A stretch of DNA of 64,000 nucleotides from Mesorhizobium neociceri (GTDB lineage Bacteria; Pseudomonadota; Alphaproteobacteria; Rhizobiales; Rhizobiaceae): assembly GCF_013520985.1 (NCBI RefSeq), contig NZ_JACDTY010000004.1, forward strand, positions 1 to 64,000, given 5' to 3'. The notes beneath the pieces are model-generated. The model searched no databases. It was not told where the DNA came from and saw nothing but the letters and a program-made list of their open reading frames with translations. Both the position numbers and the translations under genes were made by a program. Shown here piece by piece: positions 51,185 through 60,443 of the stretch (position 1 is the first letter of the stretch; each line of letters starts with the position of its first letter).

Positions 51185-51375
51185 AAATCTGACTCAAAGA
51201 TCGTTTCGGCGTCTGGCGCTGATCCCAATACAGGACGTCGCTTTGCAGTTTGGCTATCGGCCCACAGACATCACCCTTGCAGCTACCTGAAAGAAGATGT
51301 CGGAAAACGACCACGCAGTTGGTTGTGGTTTCGCCAGAAGCGGACACCCCGATCGCCCCCGCTCTTGCCGAACCG

Positions 51376-51822
51376 CTAGCCGAGGCAAGAAAGAGGTTTC
51401 AAGCGAAAGTCGACGCTGAACGACGGAGCGAGCAAGAAGAAGACCGTGCACGTAACAACCGGTTCGAATGAGGACCAATCCGAACGGGCCGATGTAAGGC
51501 GTCCGGCCTCGCGAACCTCAAGCAGCGGCTGGCGCTTAGCGCTGCCGTCTGCATATAGGCGCATCGAGACTATCTGAAGTCCGACTAGGCAGCCGCCGGG
51601 CTTACGCGCGATGGCGAGCACCAGATCACGGAACTCCGACCCAGGTACGTTGTCGGTGGCACGGCCATACGCAAGATTGTAGTAAGTCGTGATGTGTGCC
51701 TTTCCTAGCTCAATCGCGCGATGCAGCCGCCCAAGAGCGAGCGCGTCAATCTCCACGTTTGCCTGCAGGACCGGGAACCAGGCGGCAAGGGCCGGGTGAG
51801 CGGGGTTTCCTTTTCGAGGCAT
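51376..51822 (-). CDS. Uncharacterised frame, possibly a decayed gene
   Basis: A 148-residue frame beginning MPRKGNPAHPALAAWFPVLQ, with plausible coding character up to LEVREAGRLTS; the last 40 residues look like read-through. It overlaps the endonuclease-like fragment on the other strand at its 5' end. Real coding is uncertain, and no family was recognised. Confidence 0.3.
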   Translation of the reverse strand: MPRKGNPAHPALAAWFPVLQANVEIDALALGRLHRAIELGKAHITTYYNLAYGRATDNVPGSEFRDLVLAIARKPGGCLVGLQIVSMRLYADGSAKRQPLLEVREAGRLTSARSDWSSFEPVVTCTVFFLLAPSFSVDFRLKPLSCLG

Positions 51823-52217
51823 TGCTAAAGTCCATATTCGACCTCTTCGGCATGCGGGCCCGCGATCCATTCCGCAACCGCGGCGAGCAGATCGATGGCA
51901 GTTTCGAACTCGCCAACGAGGTCTATCTGCTCGAAGCTAAATGGCTTAATGCGCCCGTCAGTGTCGGTGACCTTCATACCTTTCACGGCAAGATCGAACA
52001 GAAGGCGGCTTGGGCGCGCGGGCTGTTCATCAGCTATTCGGGATTCTCGGAAGATGGGCTCGGGCGGGGAAAGCGCATCGTGTGCATGGACGGCTTCGAT
52101 CTCGGCGAGGCGTTCCGGCGGCAGATTCCCGTGAGCAGCGTGATCGAGCAAAAAGCTCGCCGAGCGGCAGAGACCGGTAGCTGCTTCGTCAGCGTACGGA
52201 ATCTATACCCAGAATGA
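51801..52217 (+). pseudogene. Restriction-endonuclease-like fragment (Mrr-type PD-(D/E)XK fold)
   Basis: Reads RGFLFEALLKSIFDLFGMRA, then GEQIDGSFELANEVYLLEAKW, which contains the D...(E)xK catalytic pattern, and GRGLFISYSGFSEDGLGRGK. This matches a family of endonuclease-like proteins whose normal N-terminal half is missing here. The 5' boundary is unclear because the frame runs on upstream into unrelated codons. Most likely a truncated relic, although a short active domain cannot be excluded. Confidence 0.5.
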
Positions 52218-52237
52218 TCAGTCGGTCGGTTCACCGA

Positions 52238-54421
52238 CTAGAACGAGCGTGCGAGATCAATTGCGTCCTGCACCTCGCGAGCCTGCAGAGAGATCGCCGT
52301 ATCCTCCACACTCACCAATGCTCTGATGCGTTCCGCAGCTTCTTCGAAATTCATAAATGCTGAGACGTTATCTTCTTTTAGAACACGGTATTCACGGTCG
52401 CTGAATACCGTCCCACGGAGCTCTGATAGCAGCCGCACGAAAGCCAGATCTTCCTGGATGACAGTAGCTACCCATGCGCGTACAGCCTCCTCTCCTTTCA
52501 AGTCACGCCACCCCCATAGGAAACGTGATGGCTTCGGAAGGTCGAGAACATTCCCATCGGAAACGACTTCCTCGATGCGAATCCCCAGTGTGGATCGCGC
52601 ACGATTGATTTCGTCATTTGCCAGCACTGGGTCATTGGAAATGTGTCCACCGTCCCCTGCCTCACCCCGCGCGAAGAGCTCGGTGCGAATAAACTCCCCC
52701 ACGAGCCAATTGATTGCTCGCCCATTTTCGAGTGCTTCCGAGAGCACGACACCCACACCTTCGGGGTCGCCACTTCTTAGGCGCCGAAGGATCGCCCACG
52801 CAATCGAAGCTGCTCGCTGTTCGTCTGAACCGAGGAACGGTATCCACGGACGCCCAAGACGCAGAATGTCGTCCATTACGTTTGCGAACGCTAAGAGAAC
52901 CCCTTTAAGTTGGGCAAAGCTCATGCGCTCAATTGCGCTGTCGTCCATTCGATCAAGAACATGACGGAGCCAACTGCCCCCTACAGGCCGTTGCGTCTCC
53001 GCATAGTATAGAATCAATCGCTCTAACTCGTTGCGGTCGGAGCCAGCTGCATGGAGAAATGCGTTCCAGTCCCTGTCGCTCATGACGGTTTTGGGGATAG
53101 CGAAGGCAAAGTACGCGCGTGAGTGGATAGGACTCCCGAGCCGCTTGCGATCTATCATCGCGTTCACTTCGCGTGCAGTCGAACCCCCGAAGACTCGTTT
53201 CTCAGCGTTCTCGTCCCTCGATAATCCGGGCACGATACCACTAAGCGTGTAGATTGAGTTTGAGGAAGTGTCGTCGTCTGGAAGAACCTCGTATAGCTTC
53301 GTGCCGAACCGCGCACGCTCCACTGCGCTGATCCGACCCGCATTCGTCACAAGTATCGAACGAACACCAAGATACCCCTCGAGCCAATCATACAGATCGC
53401 GACGTACGATCTTGTAGATTTGGACTCGACAGACATCTGGGTAGTAAGTATCGAGCCGCGAGGCGTGCCAAGCGAAGCGTACTGCGTTGGTGACGAGTGT
53501 GACCTCCCGCGGGGTGTTGAGAAACGCTCCCGCGCTGTCGATCGCGCGTTCAAGGTCTTCCTGAACCACCTTATTGGAGGAAGCTCCTTCGAACTCGCCA
53601 TAAAGGGAGAGCAACTCCTCGCGGAGCTGAAGGCGAAGATCGAATGGCTCGAAGGCAGGCATTGGTAGGGAGAGCTGAACGACTTTTTGTAGGTACCGCG
53701 CGCCGTCCTTAACGCCGAGACTTTGCTCAAGGGCATGGGCGAGGACATCCCTATCGTAGCTGAGGACGTACACGACGCGAGGAAAGTCGGCCACAGACCT
53801 GACAACCCTCACAACCTCCGCTGCCTGCGTGGGCTCCAATCGGTCGAGGTCATCAATGACAACGACAAACCGCAGTCCGCTATCGGCAATGCGTTTCCGG
53901 ATCGCGGCCTTCAACTCTAGAAGGGTCCCCCCGCCAATCACGCTTTCAAGCGCGTCAGTCGCGAGCTTCGTTGCCCTTTTGGCCATGCTGCCGCCGGGAA
54001 GGAGATCGCCAGCAACATCGAGCACTGCGGCACTCCCCCGCCCAGCAAGAATAGCGTACCTCCCGATCGTCTCCTTAAATTCCTTCTGCTTTGCCTTCTT
54101 CTGGGTTTCCTTGTTCTCGGCATCAAGTGCCTCGCCGAGTTTGGCCAACAACTCGGTTGACAGTCCGACTCGATCTCCTTGTAGCCAAGGGGCAAGCGTG
54201 ATCGTGCGCAAACCTTCGATCTTCGCATGACGAAGAGTATGATCGAGAAACTCGAGAAGGGTTGTCTTACCAACTCCCCACTGCCCTTCAATTCCGACGA
54301 CCAACCCTTCGCCGGTTGTCGCGTGGACAATTGGACCCGCCAGACGACTGGAAAGCTCCACGAACCCATATTTGTCATCGTCAGGATTGGAGAGGGGGCG
54401 GTCTGAATTGGGCAGGTGCAT
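52238..54421 (-). CDS. KAP-family P-loop NTPase
   Basis: A 727-residue protein. Walker A is IEGQWGVGKTTLLEFLD (residues 44-60) and Walker B is LRFVVVIDDLDRLEP (183-197), the pattern of KAP NTPases. A glycine-rich segment (VLDVAGDLLPGGS) lies between them, where membrane-associated KAP proteins often have hydrophobic insertions. The C-terminal half is helical. KAP proteins are linked to defence islands (PifA-type phage exclusion) and to membrane complexes. The upstream neighbour on the same strand is the unknown gene at 54597. GC and codon use are more AT-rich than in the metabolic genes. Confidence 0.82.
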   Translation of the reverse strand: MHLPNSDRPLSNPDDDKYGFVELSSRLAGPIVHATTGEGLVVGIEGQWGVGKTTLLEFLDHTLRHAKIEGLRTITLAPWLQGDRVGLSTELLAKLGEALDAENKETQKKAKQKEFKETIGRYAILAGRGSAAVLDVAGDLLPGGSMAKRATKLATDALESVIGGGTLLELKAAIRKRIADSGLRFVVVIDDLDRLEPTQAAEVVRVVRSVADFPRVVYVLSYDRDVLAHALEQSLGVKDGARYLQKVVQLSLPMPAFEPFDLRLQLREELLSLYGEFEGASSNKVVQEDLERAIDSAGAFLNTPREVTLVTNAVRFAWHASRLDTYYPDVCRVQIYKIVRRDLYDWLEGYLGVRSILVTNAGRISAVERARFGTKLYEVLPDDDTSSNSIYTLSGIVPGLSRDENAEKRVFGGSTAREVNAMIDRKRLGSPIHSRAYFAFAIPKTVMSDRDWNAFLHAAGSDRNELERLILYYAETQRPVGGSWLRHVLDRMDDSAIERMSFAQLKGVLLAFANVMDDILRLGRPWIPFLGSDEQRAASIAWAILRRLRSGDPEGVGVVLSEALENGRAINWLVGEFIRTELFARGEAGDGGHISNDPVLANDEINRARSTLGIRIEEVVSDGNVLDLPKPSRFLWGWRDLKGEEAVRAWVATVIQEDLAFVRLLSELRGTVFSDREYRVLKEDNVSAFMNFEEAAERIRALVSVEDTAISLQAREVQDAIDLARSF

Positions 54422-54596
54422 TTGACTATCTTAGATCGTCGTTGTTGAGAGCATGCCAATTATTTCGCGGTGACCGTACACGAGCGGAACAGATTGCAGA
54501 TTGCTTTGCGCCTCTACTGATCACCTTCAGGCCAGCGAAAGTCGCCATTCGTTCATCGTTACGACCCATGGCAGCGTCCGCCATGCAGCCGACGGC

Positions 54597-55190
54597 TTAG
54601 ATTCTCTTGCGTGGTAGTTTCCTCGGGCTCGCTACGCGCCATTGGAACTTGGGAAATCTATTGAGATGGTAGTCGATGGCGTCAGACGCAAAATCGCGGA
54701 ACGTGTTGTCGTTCCAAAGCGCGACAATGCTGTTCCGCTTTATCCGGCGTGACTGCCGCGACCTGTTACTCGGGTCTTCGTAGACCCAGCCCAGATACGC
54801 ATCGAGTTTCCCCCACTCGCCCTTGCGAAGGTGTCCGTGCGGGATCGATGGAAAAAAATCGTCATCAAAGGGATGGACGCCCGCAGTCGTTATTAAGTGA
54901 AGGTAGCCGTCTTCGTCGGGGCCGACTTCGGTCGTGCCCGCTCCACGGTCCGCGTCCGATGACCCCTCGTCGCCTTCGCCTTCCGAAAAGGATTCGCTGT
55001 TCAATACGAAGGTATGCTCGTTTAAAGTCGCCGCTGCGTATTGCGTTGCCGGGTGCTTCGCCGGGCCAATTCTCGCCAGCACGGAAAGTCGTTCGAGGTA
55101 GATCGTGTCTCCGATGATGTGGTGGTGGTGCGAGCCGATGATCAGACGCAACAGGTCGTCGGCTGCACGCGGCTTAAGATGTTCTGCCAT
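54597..55190 (-). CDS. Uncharacterised protein upstream of the KAP NTPase
   Basis: A 197-residue soluble protein. The His-rich start (RLIIGSHHHHIIGDTIYLER) is followed by an acidic low-complexity stretch (EGEGDEGSSDADRGAG), then GYLHLITTAGVHPFDDDFF and a C-terminal part with SRQSRRIKRNSIVALWNDN. No known domain recognised. It lies 175 bp before the KAP gene on the same strand and may form an operon with it. Confidence 0.5.
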   Translation of the reverse strand: MAEHLKPRAADDLLRLIIGSHHHHIIGDTIYLERLSVLARIGPAKHPATQYAAATLNEHTFVLNSESFSEGEGDEGSSDADRGAGTTEVGPDEDGYLHLITTAGVHPFDDDFFPSIPHGHLRKGEWGKLDAYLGWVYEDPSNRSRQSRRIKRNSIVALWNDNTFRDFASDAIDYHLNRFPKFQWRVASPRKLPRKRI

Positions 55191-55766
55191 GCTTGCGTCC
55201 CGGTCTGACGTGGTGATTAGTCATCAATCTGGTTACCAATGCTTTTAGCGATGCGCATGCGGATTTCTAGCTGAGTCAGCTTCTTCAAGTCGACGCCAGC
55301 ACAGCCGGTGCGCGGGGCAGACTGTGAAAACGCACACTTCTGCAAGCTGCATGACTTGGCTGTGATGAGAAACAGTCGATCTAAGTCTGACTACCATTGG
55401 TGGACAATGTCCGCCTCGGCCAATCGCGCTCCGGAGACCGACAGGCAGCTTTCTGCCCAGATTGGTGCGCTTGGAATCGTAGCCGGGGTCCGCGATTGTC
55501 GCCGCCTGTGAGCCGTAGGTGTTAATATCGATATGGGAAGGACACCAATCAGCACGATTGAGAGGTCGCTTTTCTGCACGAACTGCGACAGGGGCGGGCC
55601 GATCAGACTTGAGATGTCCACAAGCTGCCAAGAAATTGAGTCGGTCGCCACGGATCCTTCACTGCGCACCGACATCGCGCGGGGTGTCCAATGCGGCAGC
55701 GAACCAAGTACGAATGAAACTTGTACCAACTCTCATCCGAATTAACCAGAGATCGGAAAGTTCGCC
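55191..55766. other. Intergenic stretch with one possible small gene
   Basis: Between the minus-strand gene at 55190 and the nuclease-like gene at 55767 only the weak frame at 55533-55745 has some support. No repeats or clear promoters were identified. Confidence 0.4.
55533..55745 (+). CDS. Possible small Cys-containing protein
   Basis: A 70-residue frame beginning MGRTPISTIERSLFCTNCDR, with a CxxC pair early and further Cys later (STSCQEIES, VQCGSEPS). No ribosome site is evident, and an equally long frame exists on the other strand. Coding status is uncertain. Confidence 0.3.
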   Translation: MGRTPISTIERSLFCTNCDRGGPIRLEMSTSCQEIESVATDPSLRTDIARGVQCGSEPSTNETCTNSHPN

Positions 55767-56525
55767 ATGCCCGTGTCTCCACACCCTCGCTTCCTTCCTG
55801 GTGTTCCGGCTGATCACGTTCTGGATCGGCTGAACAAGGCCGGAGGAAACGAAGCAGGCAGTGGGAAATTGGACAGTCCTCAAAGTTCGGCTGCGCTCGC
55901 CATCAACGCTTTTGGCTGGTTTGTCGAACGGCCCGGATTGCTGCCGCCGTTTCCACAGCTTGAGGCGGGCTGGCCACCAGAATTGGTGGAAGTGGAATAC
56001 TGCGCGCGTTTTCCGTGGTCGGGCGGACGGCATCCTTGGCTCGATGCCTTCGTCGAGACTGGTGCCTGCATTATCGGCGTGGAGTCGAAGCGTTTTGAGC
56101 CATTTCGCGATACGAAGACCGTCTCTCTGTCCGCCGCGTATGATCGCCCCGTCTGGGGCAATGGTATGAATCCCTACGAACGGATGAGAGACCTGCTGCG
56201 AAGCGGCGAAGTCTCATTCGTACACCTTGATGCTGCGCAGCTTGTGAAACACGCTTTCGGGCTCGTAACGGAAGCAACGCGAAGGGGAAAGCCCGCCATA
56301 TTGCTCTACCTGTTTGCCGAACCGGAGCGCCTGGCCGGCCGAGTGATCGATGATGCCGCGACAAGACGGCACCGCACAGAAATAGACCTCTTTGCCAAGT
56401 TGGTGGCAGGAGCAGCTGTGAGGTTCGTGGCATGCAGCTACCGCGAATGGCTGGGAACGTGGGAAGCGTCTGACCTCCAAGTGCGCGGGCACGGCAACGC
56501 CATTGCGGCAGCATTCCGGCCATAG
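55767..56525 (+). CDS. PD-(D/E)XK nuclease-like protein (PGN_0703-type)
   Basis: A 252-residue protein. The putative catalytic core is RHPWLDAFVETGACIIGVES followed by K, giving Asp93 and Glu106-x-Lys108 on consecutive beta strands. The region YCARFPWSGG precedes it, and later VKHAFGLVTEATRRGKPAIL supports the fold. Family members are annotated as putative restriction endonucleases; no methyltransferase is next to it. It lies inside the defence-like section. SD-like AGAGATCGG lies at some distance before the ATG. Confidence 0.65.
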   Translation: MPVSPHPRFLPGVPADHVLDRLNKAGGNEAGSGKLDSPQSSAALAINAFGWFVERPGLLPPFPQLEAGWPPELVEVEYCARFPWSGGRHPWLDAFVETGACIIGVESKRFEPFRDTKTVSLSAAYDRPVWGNGMNPYERMRDLLRSGEVSFVHLDAAQLVKHAFGLVTEATRRGKPAILLYLFAEPERLAGRVIDDAATRRHRTEIDLFAKLVAGAAVRFVACSYREWLGTWEASDLQVRGHGNAIAAAFRP

Positions 56526-56654
56526 TCCTCTGAATCCTTGAGCGGAATGTTTGCCCTGCCGATGATCGATGGTTTCTGGCCTTCGCTTACTCCTCGTCTC
56601 GTCTATGACATTTCGTTCCTGCCACTAGTCATCACTGTCAGGCTTTGGTGAATG

Positions 56655-57026
56655 TCATGCATCAATCTGTCTGCCCTTGGAAGATAAGGCTTCCACGATC
56701 GCGGTGGCTCGAATGAGAGCTGCGCGCGCGGCCGAGAGTTCAATTGTCAATTCGAATCCTTCCTGATCGGCGAGTTGCATGATTGTCTTCATTACCGCCG
56801 TCGAATTCCTGGCCAACAGAATGAGGTGCAAACCACCTGGGCCATGATCTCCATTCAACCAATGCCTCGCGCTACGGTCACTGGCACCCGTCCAAGACAT
56901 CACGGTTTTCGTCGCTAGTCGGCTCGTGCCGACCTCGGATGCCAATGCTTTTGCGATAGCCGCTGCATACATCACTTCGGTTGCGTGAATGGATTCTGGA
57001 AATTTATTGCCGCTTTTCGGAAACAT
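56655..57026 (-). CDS. Small predicted DNA-binding protein divergent from the recombinase
   Basis: A 123-residue protein. The middle part SRLATKTVMSWTGASDRSAR, then HWLNGDHGPGGLHLILLARN looks like a helix-turn-helix of phage-type regulators. Residues before and after are helical. The start at 57026 lies 63 bases from the recombinase start on the opposite strand, so it may regulate that operon. Proteins of this type are common near recombinases in rhizobial islands. Confidence 0.6.
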   Translation of the reverse strand: MFPKSGNKFPESIHATEVMYAAAIAKALASEVGTSRLATKTVMSWTGASDRSARHWLNGDHGPGGLHLILLARNSTAVMKTIMQLADQEGFELTIELSAARAALIRATAIVEALSSKGRQIDA

Positions 57027-57088
57027 ATTTCCGGCTCCTTGAGCTAGAATCGTTCGCAGCTTCCTGCTTGCTCCGCACGTGGCCCGAG

Positions 57089-58663
57089 ATGGTAATCAAT
57101 TGGAACCAGACGGGCGGAAACGAAGCCCGGCACGCGCGTTCCAGGATTCGAGCCGCCCAATACGTTCGCATGTCGACCGAGCACCAGAAGTACTCGACCG
57201 ACAACCAGGCGTCGGCGATACAACGGTATGCCGACGCACGCGGCTTCGAAATCGTCCGGACCTACGCGGACGAGGGCAAAAGCGGCTTACGTCTTGTCGG
57301 AAGGGATGCCTTGCAGTCCCTTCTGGGCGACATCGAAAGCGGCCGCGCGGACTATGCAGCAATTCTTGTCTACGATGTCAGCCGATGGGGACGCTTTCAG
57401 GACCCCGATGAAGCGGCCGCGATCGAGCTTAGATGCAAGCACGCTGGGATTCGTGTTCACTACTGCGCCGAGCAGTTCGAGAACGACGGCAGCATCGGCT
57501 CTTCCATCGTGAAAACGGTCAAGCGGGCGATGGCCGGCGAATACAGCCGCGAACTCTCCGTGAAAGTTTTCGCAGGCCAGGCTCATCTGATCCGCCTTGG
57601 ATTTAGGCAAGGCGGCGCCGCTGGATACGGGTTGCGTAGGGTTCTTGTCGATCAGGACCAAAATCCGAAAGCGGAACTCGAACGAGGCGAACAAAAAAGC
57701 ATCGCGACCGATCGAGTCATCTTGGTTCCCGGGCCAAAACAAGAGGTCGACACCGTACGAGAGGTCTATCGGAAGTTCATATCCGAGAACCGCGCCGAGC
57801 GAGAAATCGCCGAGATTTTGAACGCTCGTGGAATCCTGTCAGACCTCGGACGGCCTTGGACGAAGGGGACGGTGCATCAGCTCCTGATCAATGAAAAATA
57901 CATCGGGAACAACGTGTGGGCACGTACGTCCTTCAAACTCAAGCAGTCGCATGTCCGAAATCCTGAGGACGCCTGGGTACGAGCCGACGAGGCGTTCGAA
58001 GCGATCGTCGACAAGGATTCCTTCAGCCGGGCACAAGCGATCATCGGAGCAAGGTCGGATCGTCTGTCGGACGAGAGCATGCTGAACCTCCTGGGCGCAA
58101 TACTGGCGAAGAACGGTCACCTCTCCGGCATCATCATCGACGAGGCAGAGGACTGTCCCTCGAGCAGCTCGTACATGTCACGCTTTGGCAGTCTGCTGCG
58201 CGCCTATGCTCTCGTCGGGTTCGTTCCGGATCACGACTATCGATATCTGGAGATAAACCGCGCCCTGCGAAGGATGCACCCTCACGTGATGGCGGAAGTG
58301 ATCGAGAGAATCAGGGCAGCAGGGGGAACTGTCGAACAGGATTCGTCAACGGACATGCTGACGGTGAATCACGAGTTCACCGCATGCATTGTGATCGTCA
58401 GATGCTTCCATACCGGGGCAGGTTTGCTTCGCTGGAAGCTTCGGTTGGATACGGCGCTGAACCCAGATTTGACGGTCGCCATACGCATGGATTCAAAAAA
58501 CGCGAAGCCGCGAGACTACTACCTGCTTCCCCGTTTGGACATGCATACGGCCGTGTTGCGTCTTTGCGAGCACAACGGGCTATCCCTCGATGCATACCGC
58601 TTCGAGACGCTCGAAACCTTTTACGCAATGTCGGAACGAACCCCTGTAGAGGAGGCAGCATGA
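57089..58663 (+). CDS. Large serine recombinase
   Basis: A 524-residue site-specific recombinase. The N-terminal resolvase domain carries AAQYVRMSTEHQ (catalytic Ser29), VYDVSRWGRFQDPDEAAAIE and the long E helix region VKTVKRAMAGEYSRELSVKV. A recombinase domain follows (ILNARGILSDLGRPWTKGTV, then QLLINEKYIGNNVWART). The expected zinc-ribbon Cys are not evident. The ATG at 57089 is chosen because the upstream extension is unlike family N-termini, but the ribosome site is weak. It is first in an operon with two ParB-like genes (stop overlaps the next start, 58660-58663). Confidence 0.87.
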   Translation: MVINWNQTGGNEARHARSRIRAAQYVRMSTEHQKYSTDNQASAIQRYADARGFEIVRTYADEGKSGLRLVGRDALQSLLGDIESGRADYAAILVYDVSRWGRFQDPDEAAAIELRCKHAGIRVHYCAEQFENDGSIGSSIVKTVKRAMAGEYSRELSVKVFAGQAHLIRLGFRQGGAAGYGLRRVLVDQDQNPKAELERGEQKSIATDRVILVPGPKQEVDTVREVYRKFISENRAEREIAEILNARGILSDLGRPWTKGTVHQLLINEKYIGNNVWARTSFKLKQSHVRNPEDAWVRADEAFEAIVDKDSFSRAQAIIGARSDRLSDESMLNLLGAILAKNGHLSGIIIDEAEDCPSSSSYMSRFGSLLRAYALVGFVPDHDYRYLEINRALRRMHPHVMAEVIERIRAAGGTVEQDSSTDMLTVNHEFTACIVIVRCFHTGAGLLRWKLRLDTALNPDLTVAIRMDSKNAKPRDYYLLPRLDMHTAVLRLCEHNGLSLDAYRFETLETFYAMSERTPVEEAA

Positions 58664-59556
58664 TGACGGCGATGCCGGCGCAGCGAGTTGAAATGATCCC
58701 CGTCGACAGGATTGCAGTCGTCAATCCCAGAATACGTAACAAGCGGAGCTTCAGGGATATCGTCGACAACATTTCCGAGATCGGTCTGAAACGGCCGATA
58801 ACCGTTGCCCGCCGCGCCGAGGCGGGCGGACCTTACTATGATCTGGTTTGCGGCCAGGGCAGGCTCGAGGCTTACAAGGCGCTTGGCCAACAGGAGGTTC
58901 CCGCTCTTGTCGTCGCGGCCGATCCAGAAGACTGTCTCGTGGCAAGCCTGGTCGAGAACTGCGCACGCCGAAAACACCACGCGATCGATCTTCTCAACGA
59001 CATCGGACGCATGAAACAGAGTGGGCATAGTACTTCCGACATCGCCAGGAAGACAGGACTCACGGCGGAATACGTTCATGCGGTGGTCAGGCTTCTTGAG
59101 AATGGGGAGCAACGCCTTCTGCGTGCGGTGGAATCCGGTCACATTCCTTTCAGCGTGGCGCTCGATATAGCGGAGGCGGACGACCAGGATGTCCAGGCTG
59201 CACTCCAGAACGCCTATGAAAAGAACTTGCTTCGCGGGCGAAAACTCCTCACCGCGAAACGGCTAGTCGAACAGAGACGCGTTCAGGGCAAGCGGCTGAG
59301 GAGCAATCCACATTTGAAACCAAAGCAATTGTCGACGGAGGCCCTTGTCCGGGCTTACCAGCAAGACACTGATCGGAAGCGGATGCTGATCAGGCGCGCG
59401 CAGGCTGCCAGGAATCGTCTCATCTTTATCGCTGAAGCCATGCGCAGGCTGCTGCACGACGATGAATTCCGGGATCTGCTGTCCAAGGAAGGGCTGACGA
59501 CCTTGCCCAAGAATCTGGCCCAGCGTCTGGATCGCCTAGAGGCATCCAATCCATGA
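58660..59556 (+). CDS. ParB-like protein 1 (ParB/RepB/Spo0J N-terminal domain)
   Basis: A 298-residue protein. The ParB N-terminal domain (about residues 8-85) contains IPVDRIAVVNPRIRNKRSF and VCGQGRLEAYKALGQ (box II region, different from the canonical GxRR). A helix-turn-helix follows (GHSTSDIARKTGLTAEYVHA). SD GGAGG precedes the ATG. It overlaps the recombinase gene (ATGA) and the next ParB-like gene (59553-59556). Such pairs accompany large serine recombinases in integrative elements; a role in DNA positioning or recombination control is inferred. Confidence 0.85.
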   Translation: MMTAMPAQRVEMIPVDRIAVVNPRIRNKRSFRDIVDNISEIGLKRPITVARRAEAGGPYYDLVCGQGRLEAYKALGQQEVPALVVAADPEDCLVASLVENCARRKHHAIDLLNDIGRMKQSGHSTSDIARKTGLTAEYVHAVVRLLENGEQRLLRAVESGHIPFSVALDIAEADDQDVQAALQNAYEKNLLRGRKLLTAKRLVEQRRVQGKRLRSNPHLKPKQLSTEALVRAYQQDTDRKRMLIRRAQAARNRLIFIAEAMRRLLHDDEFRDLLSKEGLTTLPKNLAQRLDRLEASNP

Positions 59557-60443
59557 GTAAGGTGGGCAAAACAGCTCTCGTCAAAATAGCGTTTGAGACA
59601 GCCAGCCTCCGCATTCCGATCAATGAGATATTGCCGCTCCGACAACTCACGCCTTCTGTAATAAAGTCGGTGAAGTATGCCCAGATAGCAGCTTCCATCG
59701 CCGAGGTAGGCATCATCGAACCTCCCGTCGTGGTCAGGGATGGCACCGATAGAAACCGCTTCCACCTGCTTGATGGCCATATCCGCATCGACATCTTGCG
59801 AGCGCGTGGCGAGGCCGAAGTCGTGTGCTTAGTGGCCACCGAAGACGAGGCGTTCACATACAACAAACGCATCAGTCGGATCGCCATCATTCAGGAACAC
59901 AAGATGATCCTGAAGGCGATCGAGAAGGGCGTTTCGGAAGAGCGGCTCGCGCGGGCATTGAACGTCAACATAACCAGCATCCGCCACAAACGCAGTTTGC
60001 TAGAAGGCATCTGCCCGGAAGTCGTTGAATTGCTTAAAGACAGGCATGTGCCGATCAACACGTTCGGAGAGTTGAAGAAACTGAAATCGATCAGACAGAT
60101 CGAGGCGGCCGAATTGATGATCGCGATGAACAGGTACTCGATCAGTTATGCGAAGTCCTTGGTGGCTGCGACACCTGACAGCCAGCTCGTCCGAGGCGTC
60201 AAATCCGTGAAGGGTCTAAGCCAGCAACAGATCGCATTGATGGAGGGCGAGTCCTCCACGCTCGACCGTGAATTCAAGGCGATTGAGCAGGATTATGGGA
60301 GCGATCACCTGGATGTCGTCCTAGCGACCGGTTATGTGGCCCGCTTGCTCGAAAACGCGAGGGTGGTGCGGCACATGGCCCACCGTCACCCTGACATTCT
60401 CGCGGAATTCCAGAAGATAACGGAACTGCAGAAAGTGGCATAA
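59553..60443 (+). CDS. ParB-like protein 2 (RepB C-terminal-type)
   Basis: A 296-residue protein related to plasmid partition RepB. The N-terminal half carries the ParB fold (IPINEILPLRQLTPSVIKSV, then FHLLDGHIRIDILRARGEAE). A helix-turn-helix follows (KGVSEERLARALNVNITSIR), and the C-terminal segment (QIEAAELMIAMNRYSISYAK) matches the RepB C-terminal domain. The ATG overlaps the preceding stop. Together with the first ParB-like protein it is made from the recombinase operon; there is no ParA ATPase nearby. Confidence 0.83.
   Translation: MSKVGKTALVKIAFETASLRIPINEILPLRQLTPSVIKSVKYAQIAASIAEVGIIEPPVVVRDGTDRNRFHLLDGHIRIDILRARGEAEVVCLVATEDEAFTYNKRISRIAIIQEHKMILKAIEKGVSEERLARALNVNITSIRHKRSLLEGICPEVVELLKDRHVPINTFGELKKLKSIRQIEAAELMIAMNRYSISYAKSLVAATPDSQLVRGVKSVKGLSQQQIALMEGESSTLDREFKAIEQDYGSDHLDVVLATGYVARLLENARVVRHMAHRHPDILAEFQKITELQKVA

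Noticed and set aside
51250..51471. Plus-strand frame of 73 codons ending EEDRARNNRFE
   Set aside because: Charged C-terminal half looks plausible, but there is no ribosome site or family; it overlaps another uncertain frame, so it was left out.
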